Positions 1-7,104 of a stretch of DNA of 13,388 nt are shown piece after piece; position 1 is the first letter of the stretch, and every line of letters begins with the position of its first letter. Source of the stretch: BM714 sp964644525 (lineage in GTDB: Bacteria > Bacillota > Clostridia > Peptostreptococcales > BM714); NCBI GenBank assembly GCA_964644525.1, contig CAZXWC010000043.1, positions 1-13,388 on the forward strand. The letters run 5' to 3'. A model generated the notes under the pieces. That model was not told the origin of the DNA and made no database searches. It worked only from the letters and a program-made list of their open reading frames with translations. A program made the translations under genes and the position numbers.

Positions 1-15
1 CACGGGAGGGATACC

Positions 16-828
16 ATGAAGCGGTTTGAAAGTTACATAAAGGAGCATATGTGCCACTATAAGAGGGATTTTTTGAGGGTCAAGGAAAAAGGTGTATACC
101 GTTACGACGGAAGGGTGTACAACTATTGTTTCATCTTGCCCGATGAGGACAAGCGAAAGAACATTATTCAGAAGTACAGGCATCGTTTCTGGAACTCGTC
201 CTATGCGCTGGAAGAAACCGACGGGGACTTTTGCCATCTGGATTCGGCGCAGGCTCTATGCATAAACTTCTTCTATCCCTTAATAGATGCAGGCCATCTT
301 GAGGACTTTATACAAATAATAGGAATGGGAAACAGGGAAATAAAATACAGCAATTGTTTCAGGCGTGGAGAACATTTCGAGCTGGATCTTGACACAGGTG
401 ACGGACATCTTTTCTTTAATGTCAAATACACAGGAAAGTCATACGGGAGCTTGAAAGATACTGAGGAAAACAGAAAAGCCTACCAAGAAATATACAAGCC
501 AATGCTTGAAAAGTCCGATGCAATTAGAGACGTTTACAAGGAAAAGAAAATATTTTTCAAGCATTACGAGATAATAAGGTCCCTGCTTAGAATAGAAGGA
601 GAGGACTCTGCGGTTTTTATGCTCCCATACGAGAACGAGATGCTAAAGAGCTATATCCACATAATAGAGGACATACTAAGACCCAATTATCTGGCCAATC
701 TCAAGATAGTCTATTGGGAGGATATTTTCACGGCTCTTCCAGAGTCGATGATATCCATGTACAGTGAATTCATACTGAAATATTTTCCCTATCTTACCTA
801 TAAGGTAAAACGTCAGATACTGCGATAG
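16..828 (+). CDS. PGN_0703-like PD-(D/E)XK nuclease-family protein
   Basis: A 270-aa soluble protein with no signal peptide or membrane segment. The pattern resembles the PGN_0703 family of putative restriction endonucleases. It has a SAQALCINFFYPL segment (about residues 77-89), then a short acidic strand pair around residues 119-139 containing E119, E122, D124, D126 and N135-V-K137-Y-T, then YxEIYKPML and a helical region before a strand of the type VFMLPYENE. In the PD-(D/E)XK fold the core is an acidic residue followed by (E/D)xK. Here K137 is kept, but the position two before it is Asn where relatives, as I remember them, have Glu. A GGGAGG ribosome-binding site at 4-9 sits 6 nt before the ATG. 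No methyltransferase or other restriction partner is visible, and a terminator follows, so it is monocistronic or last in a unit that starts outside the window. Family assignment is from remembered motifs; a DNA-cleaving role is inference. Confidence 0.7.
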   Translation: MKRFESYIKEHMCHYKRDFLRVKEKGVYRYDGRVYNYCFILPDEDKRKNIIQKYRHRFWNSSYALEETDGDFCHLDSAQALCINFFYPLIDAGHLEDFIQIIGMGNREIKYSNCFRRGEHFELDLDTGDGHLFFNVKYTGKSYGSLKDTEENRKAYQEIYKPMLEKSDAIRDVYKEKKIFFKHYEIIRSLLRIEGEDSAVFMLPYENEMLKSYIHIIEDILRPNYLANLKIVYWEDIFTALPESMISMYSEFILKYFPYLTYKVKRQILR

Positions 829-879
829 GAAAAGGAAGCCTAAATGTTTTGCTACAAATGCAATTGAAGAAGAAGCAAT

Positions 880-910
880 AAAAAGATGCCTGCAGGAGGC
901 ATCTTTTTTG
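880..910 (+). terminator. Rho-independent terminator after the nuclease-like gene
   Basis: A 12-bp perfect stem (AAAAAGATGCCT, 880-891) with a 5-nt loop (GCAGG) pairs with 897-908, and its 3' arm runs into a six-T tract at 904-909. It lies 52 nt after the stop codon and upstream of the next promoter, so it separates the first gene from the patatin unit. The flanking A and T tracts mean that it could also work in the reverse direction, but no minus-strand gene needs it. Confidence 0.88.
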
Positions 911-952
911 TTTGGCAGAAACTGGTGGCAAAGGTGGCAGCGGTTGAAAAAA

Positions 953-983
953 TTGGTTATTTGAAGGCTTCTAATGGTATAAT
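953..983 (+). promoter_or_regulatory. Extended -10 promoter for the patatin-pgcA unit
   Basis: A perfect TATAAT at 978-983 is preceded by the extended -10 element TG plus one base (975-977). The -35 is weak: TTGGTT at 953-958 with a 19-bp spacer, which is typical when an extended -10 compensates. Transcription would begin near 990, giving a leader of about 75 nt before the ATG at 1065. Position, sequence and the terminator just upstream agree; it is a sigma-A-type prediction only. Confidence 0.6.
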
Positions 984-1030
984 TTGAATACAGGTAATTT
1001 TATCAAATATTATATCTATAAATATATGGA

Positions 1031-1058
1031 GGCGGGAAACCCCGCCCATTACAGGAGG
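1031..1058 (+). promoter_or_regulatory. Leader hairpin and ribosome-binding site of the patatin gene
   Basis: GGCGGG (1031-1036), a 4-nt AAAC loop and CCCGCC (1041-1046) form a perfect six-G:C stem in the mRNA leader. It ends 6 nt before the strong AGGAGG at 1053-1058, which is spaced 6 nt from the ATG at 1065. There is no T-run, so this is not a terminator. This ribosome-binding site fixes the start at 1065; an in-frame TTG at 984 overlaps the -10 box and lacks a site. Whether the hairpin regulates translation or stabilises the mRNA is unknown. Confidence 0.5.
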
Positions 1059-1064
1059 AAAGTC

Positions 1065-2318
1065 ATGGGGAAACTGGGGCTGGTTCTTGAAGGCGGAGGC
1101 GCCAAGGGGGCTTATCAGGCAGGAGCTTACAAGGCTCTGCTTGAACTTGGAATAGAAGTGGATGGAGTCTCCGGCACTTCAATCGGAGCTATAAACGGCG
1201 CGATGATTGTGCAGGGGGCATTCAGGGAGTGTTATGAAATGTGGGAGGGGATAAGGCCTTCCAAGCTTTTCGATGTGGATGAGGGTCATCTTAAAAGAAT
1301 AATAGGATTTGATTTGGATGAAAAAAGCCTTGCCTATGCGGTCAAGAAGCTCAAGGAAATAATGGAAAACAACGGTTTGGACACGACCCTTATGAAGAAA
1401 ATGATAAGGGAAAACATAGACGAAAAAAGGGTCAGGGATTCAAAAATGGACTTTGGTTTTGTGACTGTATCGCTTTCGGACATGAAACCGCTTGAGCTCT
1501 ACAAGGAAGATGTTCCAGAGGGGAAGTTGCATGACTATATAATGGCTTCGGCTTCGGTTCCGGTTTTCAAGCTTGAGAAGATTGAAAACAAGGTGTATGT
1601 TGACGGAGGCTTTCATGACAACATACCCGTAAACCTTTTGGCCAGAAAGGGTTACGAGGACATAATAGTGATACGGTCTTTCGGAATGGGCCGGGTAAGG
1701 AAGATAGACCACAAGAAGCTCAATATTAAATATATAACACCTTCGGAACCCCTGGGCCGAATACTGGATTTCGACAATCAAAAGGCCCGCAAAAACATGA
1801 AGATGGGCTATTACGACACGCTAAGGATTTACAACAAATACAGGGGAATAAAGTATTGTTTGGAAATTAACGAGGGCGAGGACTTTTTCATGGACTTCTT
1901 CATGAATTTTGATGAAGATACAATCCTCAAGATGGGGAAGGTTTTCGGGATTTCGGGCATACCATACAGGCGGATGCTTTTCGAACACATACTTCCGCGA
2001 ATGGCGGCGGTTCTGGACCTCAAGGATGAGGCGACCTACGAAGACATATTGATAGGGTTCATAGAGCATCAGGCCAAGGCTTCGGGGGTTGACCGTTTTG
2101 CGGCATACAGTATGGGTGAATTGTTCGAACTGGCAAAGGAAAACCATAAGCCTGTGACAAGCAGGATGTTCAACAAATTACCAGACTTTGTCAAGAAGAG
2201 CGAGCTCTTGATGCTTTCAAGAAGTGTGAAGGATGATATACTTGCCGAATTTATGGATATACTCATGAATGGGCAAGAAAGTCGCGAACTATTGCTTAAT
2301 GCGGAAGCTTCCAATTGA
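1065..2318 (+). CDS. Patatin-like phospholipase family protein
   Basis: A 417-aa cytoplasmic acyl hydrolase with a Ser-Asp dyad. The N-terminal patatin domain shows the oxyanion-hole loop GGGAKGAYQAG (residues 10-20), the nucleophile elbow G-T-S39-I-G, and the dyad aspartate D180 in VDGGFHDNIP, which has the usual Asp-Gly-Gly form. The ASASVPVF segment before it is also typical. Such enzymes hydrolyse membrane phospholipids or other acyl esters; the substrate cannot be told. After about residue 290 comes a C-terminal extension of roughly 130 residues, longer than in short RssA-like patatins, with no motif that I recognise. There is no signal peptide. It begins a unit with its own promoter, and pgcA starts 48 nt after its stop codon, so the two are probably co-transcribed. 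All catalytic residues are intact. The start is set by AGGAGG at 1053-1058. Confidence 0.93.
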   Translation: MGKLGLVLEGGGAKGAYQAGAYKALLELGIEVDGVSGTSIGAINGAMIVQGAFRECYEMWEGIRPSKLFDVDEGHLKRIIGFDLDEKSLAYAVKKLKEIMENNGLDTTLMKKMIRENIDEKRVRDSKMDFGFVTVSLSDMKPLELYKEDVPEGKLHDYIMASASVPVFKLEKIENKVYVDGGFHDNIPVNLLARKGYEDIIVIRSFGMGRVRKIDHKKLNIKYITPSEPLGRILDFDNQKARKNMKMGYYDTLRIYNKYRGIKYCLEINEGEDFFMDFFMNFDEDTILKMGKVFGISGIPYRRMLFEHILPRMAAVLDLKDEATYEDILIGFIEHQAKASGVDRFAAYSMGELFELAKENHKPVTSRMFNKLPDFVKKSELLMLSRSVKDDILAEFMDILMNGQESRELLLNAEASN

Positions 2319-2366
2319 ATGGGATTATATAAATGACAATAACAAAGGGAGAAAGGAAGGCAAAAA

Positions 2367-4047
2367 ATGAATGCAAGGGAAAGTTATGAAAAGTGGATGA
2401 ATGATCCGGAAATAGATGATGCGACAAAGGCGGAACTTAAGGGAATAGAAGGTAATCTTGAAGAAATAGAGGACCGTTTCCACAAGGACCTCGAATTCGG
2501 AACAGGTGGCATGAGGGGAATAAGGGGCGCGGGGCGAAACAGGATGAACAAGTACAATATACAGAAGGTTACCCAGGGCCTTGCCAGGTATCTCAAAAGA
2601 AATGTTGACAAGGCAGGCGAAAAAGGCGTAGCCATAGCATATGACAGCAGAATAGCGTCGGATGAATTCGCCTGGGTGGCTTCCGAGGTTTTAGCGGCAA
2701 ACGGAATAAGGGTATACCTTTACGAAGGCATCAGGTCTACTCCCCAGCTTTCATTTACTGTGCGCAGGCTAGGGTGCGCAGGGGGGCTGGTTTTAACCGC
2801 AAGCCATAACCCGCCTGAATACAACGGTTACAAGGTATACGGCCAAAACGGAGGACAGATAGTTCCTGCCATAGGAGAGCCGCTTATAGCAGAAGTAAAT
2901 AAAATTGAGGCTTTCTCAGCCATAAAGACCATGCCCAGGCAAGAAGCTCTTGAAAAAAATATGATTACTCTTATAGGAAGGGAACTCGACCAAGCCTATT
3001 ACCAAGCGGTTTTGGGGCTTTCCACGGTCGATGACGGGATGGCAGAGACTGTAAAGAAGCTTAAAATAGTATACACTCCCCTGCACGGAGTCGGCCTTGT
3101 CCCTGTCACAGAGGTTCTTTCAAGGGACGGTTTTGAATCGGTGTCGGTAGTGCCCGAGCAGGAAAAACCGGATGGAACTTTCCCGACTGTCAAAAAGCCC
3201 AATCCCGAGGAGACAGCCGCTCTTGAAATGGCTTTGGCTCTGGCAGAGAAAAATGGGGCAGACCTTGTAATAGCGACAGACCCGGATTCCGACAGGGTTG
3301 GTATTGCGGCAAGAAACAGTCAGGGAGAGATGGAGCCTCTGCTTGGAAACCAGGTGGGGCCTCTTCTTATAGACTATGTGCTTAGGCATAAAAAAATCCG
3401 CCAGGGAGACTTTATCGTAAAGACGGTGGTAACATCCGACATGGGTGCAGCCGTAGCCAAGTCATACGGGGTGGACACATATGAAACTCTTACTGGATTC
3501 AAGTGGATATGCGACAAGGCCATGGATTTGGAAAAAGAAGGCGGAAAACGCTTTTTGTTTGGATATGAGGAAAGCATAGGCTATCTTGCGGGAGATTTTA
3601 CAAAGGACAAGGACGCGGTGGTCTCTGCCATGATTGCGGCTGAGATGGCGGCTTTCTACAAGGCAAAGGGAATGACCCTCCATGACGCGCTAAGGAAATT
3701 GTGGGAAAAGCACGGTTTCTACAAGGACCACCTTATAGCCCTTTGGCTGGAAGGAATGGACGGAAAGGCGCGTATAGGCAGAATAATGAAAAGCTTCAGG
3801 AATAGCCACCCGAGAAGTGTCTGCGGGGAAAAAGTAACCGAGATTGCGGATTTTCAGGCTTCCACCAGAACAAACCTGGAAAGGAAGGAGTCGGAGATTC
3901 TCAAGTTCCACAAATCCAATGTGCTTAAGTTCCATTTTGGAGATTCATGCTGGTTTGCTGTAAGGCCAAGCGGAACCGAACCCAAGATAAAGATTTACTT
4001 TTCGGTTATGGAAAGTGACGAGAAAAAGGCGGCTGAAAAGATGGAGG
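2367..4047 (+). CDS. pgcA: Alpha-phosphoglucomutase / phospho-sugar mutase (3' end in gap)
   Basis: Interconverts glucose-1-phosphate and glucose-6-phosphate in the cytoplasm, linking central metabolism to UDP-glucose and envelope polysaccharides. 560 residues are visible, near the roughly 575-580 of full-length firmicute enzymes, so only a short tail is missing. All four phosphohexomutase sites are intact: the phosphoserine loop TASHNPP with S146, the metal loop D305-P-D307-S-D309-R, the sugar loop GYEESIG (399-405), and the phosphate-binding loop RPSGTEPKIKIYF from R533. Purine-rich sites (GGGAG, AGGAAGG) precede the ATG. It follows the patatin gene by 48 nt. The reading frame runs into a 100-N gap, and sequence after the gap is repeat DNA, so an apparent stop at 4187 is not reliable and the true stop is probably inside the gap. 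A phosphomannomutase side activity is possible; the overall size favours the PgcA group. Confidence 0.93.
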
Positions 4048-4147
4048 NNNNNNNNNNNNNNNNNNNNNNNNNNNNNNNNNNNNNNNNNNNNNNNNNNNNN
4101 NNNNNNNNNNNNNNNNNNNNNNNNNNNNNNNNNNNNNNNNNNNNNNN
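4048..4147. other. Assembly gap of 100 N
   Basis: Exactly 100 N, the usual placeholder for a gap of unknown length. It hides the last codons and stop of pgcA and whatever lies before the repeats at 4161. The repeat copy immediately after it suggests that more copies inside the gap broke the assembly. Confidence 0.97.
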
Positions 4148-4160
4148 AAAGAGTAAAGTA

Positions 4161-4198
4161 CAGTGGAAAGTAGAAAGTGGAAAGTAGAAAGGAAAGAC
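4161..4198. repeat. AGTGGAA-type heptad repeat, copy 1
   Basis: Four heptads alternate between AGTGGAA and AGTAGAA from 4162, followed by an AGGAAAG tail. It closely matches the two copies at 5478-5574, which carry the same alternating pattern with one changed base and a slightly longer A-rich tail. It sits directly after the assembly gap downstream of pgcA, so it may be one end of a longer array. Confidence 0.8.
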
Positions 4199-4212
4199 AA
4201 AAGCAGATATTA

Positions 4213-4262
4213 GATGTCAGATGTCAGATGTCAGTTGTCAGTTGTCAGGTGTCAGTTGTCAG
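4213..4262. repeat. GTTGTCA-type heptad array, seven units
   Basis: Seven consecutive 7-bp units of the form G(A/T/G)TGTCA plus a final G: three GATGTCA, two GTTGTCA, one GGTGTCA and one GTTGTCA. Variation is confined to the second base of the unit. The last 31 bases (4232-4262) match the reverse complement of 5678-5708 at 27 of 31 positions, so this array and the one upstream of pgi form an imperfect inverted pair around the gene at 4348-5490. Confidence 0.88.
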
Positions 4263-4288
4263 AAAAAGCAAAAACAAAAGAAAAAACA

Positions 4289-4308
4289 AAGAATAAAAGC
4301 AAAGAACT
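4289..4308. repeat. 20-bp dispersed block, copy A
   Basis: AAGAATAAAAGCAAAGAACT matches 5606-5625 at 18 of 20 positions, in the same orientation. In both places it follows the heptad-repeat DNA, so it looks like the third part of a composite intergenic element, although A-richness lowers its significance. Confidence 0.5.
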
Positions 4309-4347
4309 TTCACACATCGAAGGAGATACTTATATTGGGAGGCATCT

Positions 4348-5490
4348 ATGGAGAAGGGGTTCTTGAGGGTTGTAGGAAAGAAAACGGAAAATGAATTCCT
4401 GGAAAGCGGATGCACTAAAACCAGGCTCACTGGCGTAGCCGGATGTTATGTCTTATGGAAGGTTCCGGAAGGCAGGCTTATGCAGTTTTTCTGTATGGAC
4501 TTTGAAAGGGAGGGCATAAAGGGATACAAAAGCCTTTTAAATGGTAGAGAAGATGAACAACAGGACATGATGAAGGAGGCCATAGGCGTATACGGGGAGA
4601 ATTTCGAGAATCTTTCCGAGCATGAAATGGTGGACCTGCTTAATCTGATGTATTCCATAAATCTCAAATTCCATTTGCCCCTGCCGGGCAAAACTTCGGA
4701 GTATGCCCACTTGTTGGCAGGCGAAAGGACTGTGCCGGAATTTATTCGCAAGGAATTGGACAATAAGCTTTCGAAAAAGATGGAAACGGATTTTGAGGCA
4801 GCAAATTACTATATGGGAAGGGCTCTCGCAAAGGATTCCGATGCAGAAAAGCAGTTGCTGGTTAAAGGGAACAGGCTGGATTTGGTGGAGTTTCCAGGCA
4901 AATCAATACTTCTGAAGAATGAAGTAGGTGAAGTGGAAAGGATTGAAGGAGTAAAGTATTGCAAGTGCAATGCATTGGCAAGGTGCGGAACAAATTATTT
5001 TCTTTTGATGGCAAGGCTTGGCCTTATTGACACTGAAGATGGCGTCAAGGTTTTAAGCGCACAAATATTGGAGAAAAAAGACCTTTCGGTGAGCGAGGCT
5101 TCAATGATAATAAAGAGAACCGAGTATCTTATTACATACAAGGTTGCGGACAAGGATTGTTTTGACAATTCACTGCGTGTCGAGAAACCCTGTGTTGAAA
5201 AGGAAGCCCATGAAAGGGGACTCCTTTTCACTCAGTTTAAGCGGGACAATGCCCATTACAAGAATCAGACTTATTTTATGAATGACGATATTTTCGGTTT
5301 GTATTTTCTTATGGAGGAAGGAAAGCTCATTGCCGCATCATACAGTGCTGACGGCCTCCAAGACATAAATGATTTTCTCAGGCGGCCATGCTTTAGGGAT
5401 TGTCTTACCCGTGAAAAGGCCTTTTACTCTGAAAGCCCGCTTTTTTACCATATAGTGCATCAGGGGAAGGGTAAAAACAGTGGAAAGTAG
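4348..5490 (+). CDS. Uncharacterised protein, paralogue of the gene at 7105-8304
   Basis: A 380-aa protein that I do not recognise. It has no signal peptide or membrane segment and appears to be a mixed alpha/beta cytoplasmic protein. It is alignable along nearly its whole length with the product of 7105-8304. Shared blocks are TRLxGVxGxxVxWK (from T25), a QFFxxDxExxGIxGYxSL stretch, GxNFxNxSxxExVxLLxL, and the strongest near the C-terminus, G(L/V)LFTxFxxDNxHxKN from G291, followed by a DIxxxYF strand. Several cysteines (for example a CKC and nearby C around residue 210) are not shared with the paralogue, which argues against a conserved metal site. The start is set by GGGAGG at 4337-4342, 5 nt before ATG. 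The last residues (NSGK) and the TAG stop lie in the first copy of a 50-bp repeat, so the native C-terminus may have been replaced by repeat sequence. Function unknown; its place between pgcA and pgi hints at a sugar-phosphate link, by context only. Confidence 0.85.
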   Translation: MEKGFLRVVGKKTENEFLESGCTKTRLTGVAGCYVLWKVPEGRLMQFFCMDFEREGIKGYKSLLNGREDEQQDMMKEAIGVYGENFENLSEHEMVDLLNLMYSINLKFHLPLPGKTSEYAHLLAGERTVPEFIRKELDNKLSKKMETDFEAANYYMGRALAKDSDAEKQLLVKGNRLDLVEFPGKSILLKNEVGEVERIEGVKYCKCNALARCGTNYFLLMARLGLIDTEDGVKVLSAQILEKKDLSVSEASMIIKRTEYLITYKVADKDCFDNSLRVEKPCVEKEAHERGLLFTQFKRDNAHYKNQTYFMNDDIFGLYFLMEEGKLIAASYSADGLQDINDFLRRPCFRDCLTREKAFYSESPLFYHIVHQGKGKNSGK

Positions 5491-5574
5491 TAAGTGGAAA
5501 GTAGAAAGGGAAAAACAGCCGGCAAAACAGTGGAAAGTAGTAAGTGGAAAGTAGAAAGGGAAAAACAGCCGGCA
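5474..5574. repeat. Perfect 50-bp tandem duplication of AGTGGAA-type repeat
   Basis: Bases 5474-5524 and 5524-5574 are identical with a period of exactly 50, so two perfect head-to-tail copies are present. Each copy holds four heptads of the AGTGGAA/AGTAGTA/AGTAGAA type, an A-rich spacer and a GCCGGC palindrome. Copy 1 starts inside the preceding coding region and supplies its stop codon. No divergence between copies points to recent duplication, or to slippage during replication or assembly. Confidence 0.92.
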
Positions 5575-5605
5575 GCATGCAGCGGGCAGTTTTCAGTAAA
5601 AGATT

Positions 5606-5625
5606 AAGAACAAAAGCAAAGGACT
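5606..5625. repeat. 20-bp dispersed block, copy B
   Basis: AAGAACAAAAGCAAAGGACT differs at two of 20 positions from 4289-4308 and lies likewise downstream of AGTGGAA-type repeats. The region 5626-5677 between this block and the next array shows nothing further; a TTGACG at 5643-5648 lacks a convincing -10 partner. Confidence 0.5.
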
Positions 5626-5677
5626 CAAAAAAAAGAAATTCTTTGACGCATTTGGGTTTTTAAGGTTTTTGCATTTG

Positions 5678-5708
5678 CTGACAACTGATTACTGGCAACT
5701 GACAACTG
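5678..5708. repeat. CTGACAA-type heptad array, inverted relative to 4213-4262
   Basis: Four 7-bp units (CTGACAA, CTGATTA, CTGGCAA, CTGACAA) plus CTG. This is the reverse-complement orientation of the GTTGTCA array at 4213-4262, matching its last 31 bases at 27 of 31. It lies 46 bp upstream of the pgi start. The pair could fold as a long inverted repeat about 1.4 kb apart, or mark two independent insertions of the same repeat family in opposite directions. Confidence 0.8.
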
Positions 5709-5732
5709 TTTTGCCGCAGGCGTAAAAACATC

Positions 5733-5748
5733 AGTAAGTGGAAAGGAG
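5733..5748 (+). promoter_or_regulatory. pgi ribosome-binding site overlapping a repeat-like segment
   Basis: AAAGGAG at 5742-5748 is placed 6 nt before the pgi ATG. The bases at 5733-5745, which include its first four, are an exact 13-bp match (AGTAAGTGGAAAG) to the AGTGGAA-type repeats at 5489-5501 and 5539-5551. The ribosome-binding region therefore looks partly derived from, or continuous with, the repeat family. Confidence 0.55.
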
Positions 5749-5754
5749 ATTGCC

Positions 5755-7077
5755 ATGGATATCAAGTTTGAATATGATTGTTCGAAAGTGGATTTGACAG
5801 GAATGATTCATGATTTGGAGTATGCATTCAGTAGGGTTTTAAGAAAAAGAAATCAAGGCTATCTTGGATTCATGGGTCTCACTAAGCACCAGGAGGACTT
5901 GGACCGAGTCAAGGAAAAGGCGGGGTGGATAAGGAACAGGTTTGAAAATTTTGTACTGATAGGAATCGGGGGATCTAATCTCGGGAGCCTCGCCCTTCAG
6001 GAAGCATTGAATGGAAAGTACTACAATGAAAAGCCCAAGCACATTCGCAAGGGCCCGCGTTTCTACATGCTTGACAATCCGGACCCCGAAAGTGTTGGGG
6101 ATCTTTTGGACATACTTGATCCTGAGCAGACTGTGTTTAATGTGATAAGCAAATCGGGAAACACGGCTGAGACTATGTCCAACTTTATGATAGTATATGA
6201 CTGGCTCAGCAAAAGCCTGCCGGAAAAGGCGGTTGCGGAAAGGATTATAGCCACCACGGACAAGGAAAGCAGCGTACTTTTGGATATTTCCAGGGAAAAG
6301 GGTTTTGATACTTTCTATATCCCAAGCAATGTCGGAGGCCGCTTTTCGGTTTTGTCTCCAGTGGGTCTTCTTTCTGCTGGCACATGCGGAATAGACATAG
6401 ACGGGCTCCTAAGGGGGGCTGCGGCCATGTCGGACAGGTGCAGCAATTTCTATCCGGAGGACAATCCCGCTCTTATGGATGCGGCTGTGCATTTCAAAAT
6501 GATGAAAACGGGAAGGAATATTTCTGTCATGATGCCCTATGCCGACAGGCTTAAATACATGTCAAACTGGTACGCCCAGCTTTGGGCGGAGAGCCTGGGA
6601 AAGAAAAAGGACAATGACGAAAACACTGTAAATACTGGACAGACTCCTGTCAAGGCGCTTGGTACAATAGACCAGCATTCACAGATTCAGCTCTATGCTG
6701 AGGGCCCAGATGACAAGATAATAACTTTCCTTAGGGTTGAAAGGTTTCGCAGGGAGATGGCGATTCCAAAGCATTTTTCCAAATACGACAATCTTTCCAT
6801 ATTGGCCGGAAGGGGGCTTTCGGAACTTATGAATGCTGAGCAGTCGGCGACCGGAGATGCTCTTTCCGAGTTTGGAAGACCGGTGCTCACTGTGGTTTTT
6901 CCTGAAATAAATGAGGAGACCGTAGGGCAGTTTATTTATATGCAGGAGCTTAAGGCTGCTTATTGCGGAGAGCTGTTGAACATAAATGCTTTCAATCAAC
7001 CAGGGGTTGAACTTGGAAAGGTTCTTACAAGAAAGTATATGGCGCAGACTTACGAAAAGGACAATTCTGAGAAATAG
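5755..7077 (+). CDS. pgi: Glucose-6-phosphate isomerase
   Basis: Cytoplasmic glycolytic and gluconeogenic enzyme interconverting glucose-6-phosphate and fructose-6-phosphate. At 440 aa it is close to the usual firmicute length of about 450. The first SIS domain has the GIGGSNLGS loop from G70 and the phosphate-binding SKSGNT (132-137). The family signature GGRFSVLSPVGLL follows. E279 in WAESLGKK is the expected base, H308 in DQHSQ is the expected ring-opening histidine, and K422 ends the second signature FNQPGVELGK (413-422), where Asn replaces the Asp common in other lineages. The start is set by AAAGGAG at 5742-5748. It lies 264 nt after an unrelated gene across repeat DNA and begins a closely packed run of four genes. 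No clear promoter was found just upstream, so transcription may start in or before the repeat region. Together with pgcA it forms a glucose-1-P to fructose-6-P branch. Confidence 0.97.
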   Translation: MDIKFEYDCSKVDLTGMIHDLEYAFSRVLRKRNQGYLGFMGLTKHQEDLDRVKEKAGWIRNRFENFVLIGIGGSNLGSLALQEALNGKYYNEKPKHIRKGPRFYMLDNPDPESVGDLLDILDPEQTVFNVISKSGNTAETMSNFMIVYDWLSKSLPEKAVAERIIATTDKESSVLLDISREKGFDTFYIPSNVGGRFSVLSPVGLLSAGTCGIDIDGLLRGAAAMSDRCSNFYPEDNPALMDAAVHFKMMKTGRNISVMMPYADRLKYMSNWYAQLWAESLGKKKDNDENTVNTGQTPVKALGTIDQHSQIQLYAEGPDDKIITFLRVERFRREMAIPKHFSKYDNLSILAGRGLSELMNAEQSATGDALSEFGRPVLTVVFPEINEETVGQFIYMQELKAAYCGELLNINAFNQPGVELGKVLTRKYMAQTYEKDNSEK

Positions 7078-7104
7078 GGAAGGCATTTGAGATGGGTGAA
7101 AATA

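Noticed and set aside
984..1064. N-terminal extension of the patatin protein from a TTG at 984
   Set aside because: The TTG overlaps the predicted -10 box and has no ribosome-binding site, while ATG 1065 has an ideal AGGAGG and begins right at the patatin core.
4148..4187. Continuation of pgcA through the gap to a stop at 4187
   Set aside because: The N run has unknown length, so the frame cannot be carried across it; the residues after it come from repeat DNA, and the visible protein is already almost full length.
4213..4262. CRISPR array
   Set aside because: The units are 7 bp with no spacers, so this is a simple tandem array, and no cas genes are present.
4331..4336. TATATT as a -10 box for the gene at 4348
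   Set aside because: It abuts the ribosome-binding site, so the transcript would start at or inside that site, and no -35 partner is seen.
5643..5671. A promoter for pgi using TTGACG at 5643-5648
   Set aside because: The bases 16-18 nt downstream are T-rich and G-containing with no acceptable -10 box.
4213..5708. Insertion sequence or transposon between the inverted arrays
   Set aside because: No transposase, integrase or target-site duplication is visible, and the enclosed protein is homologous to a neighbour outside the arrays; retained only as a possible footprint.
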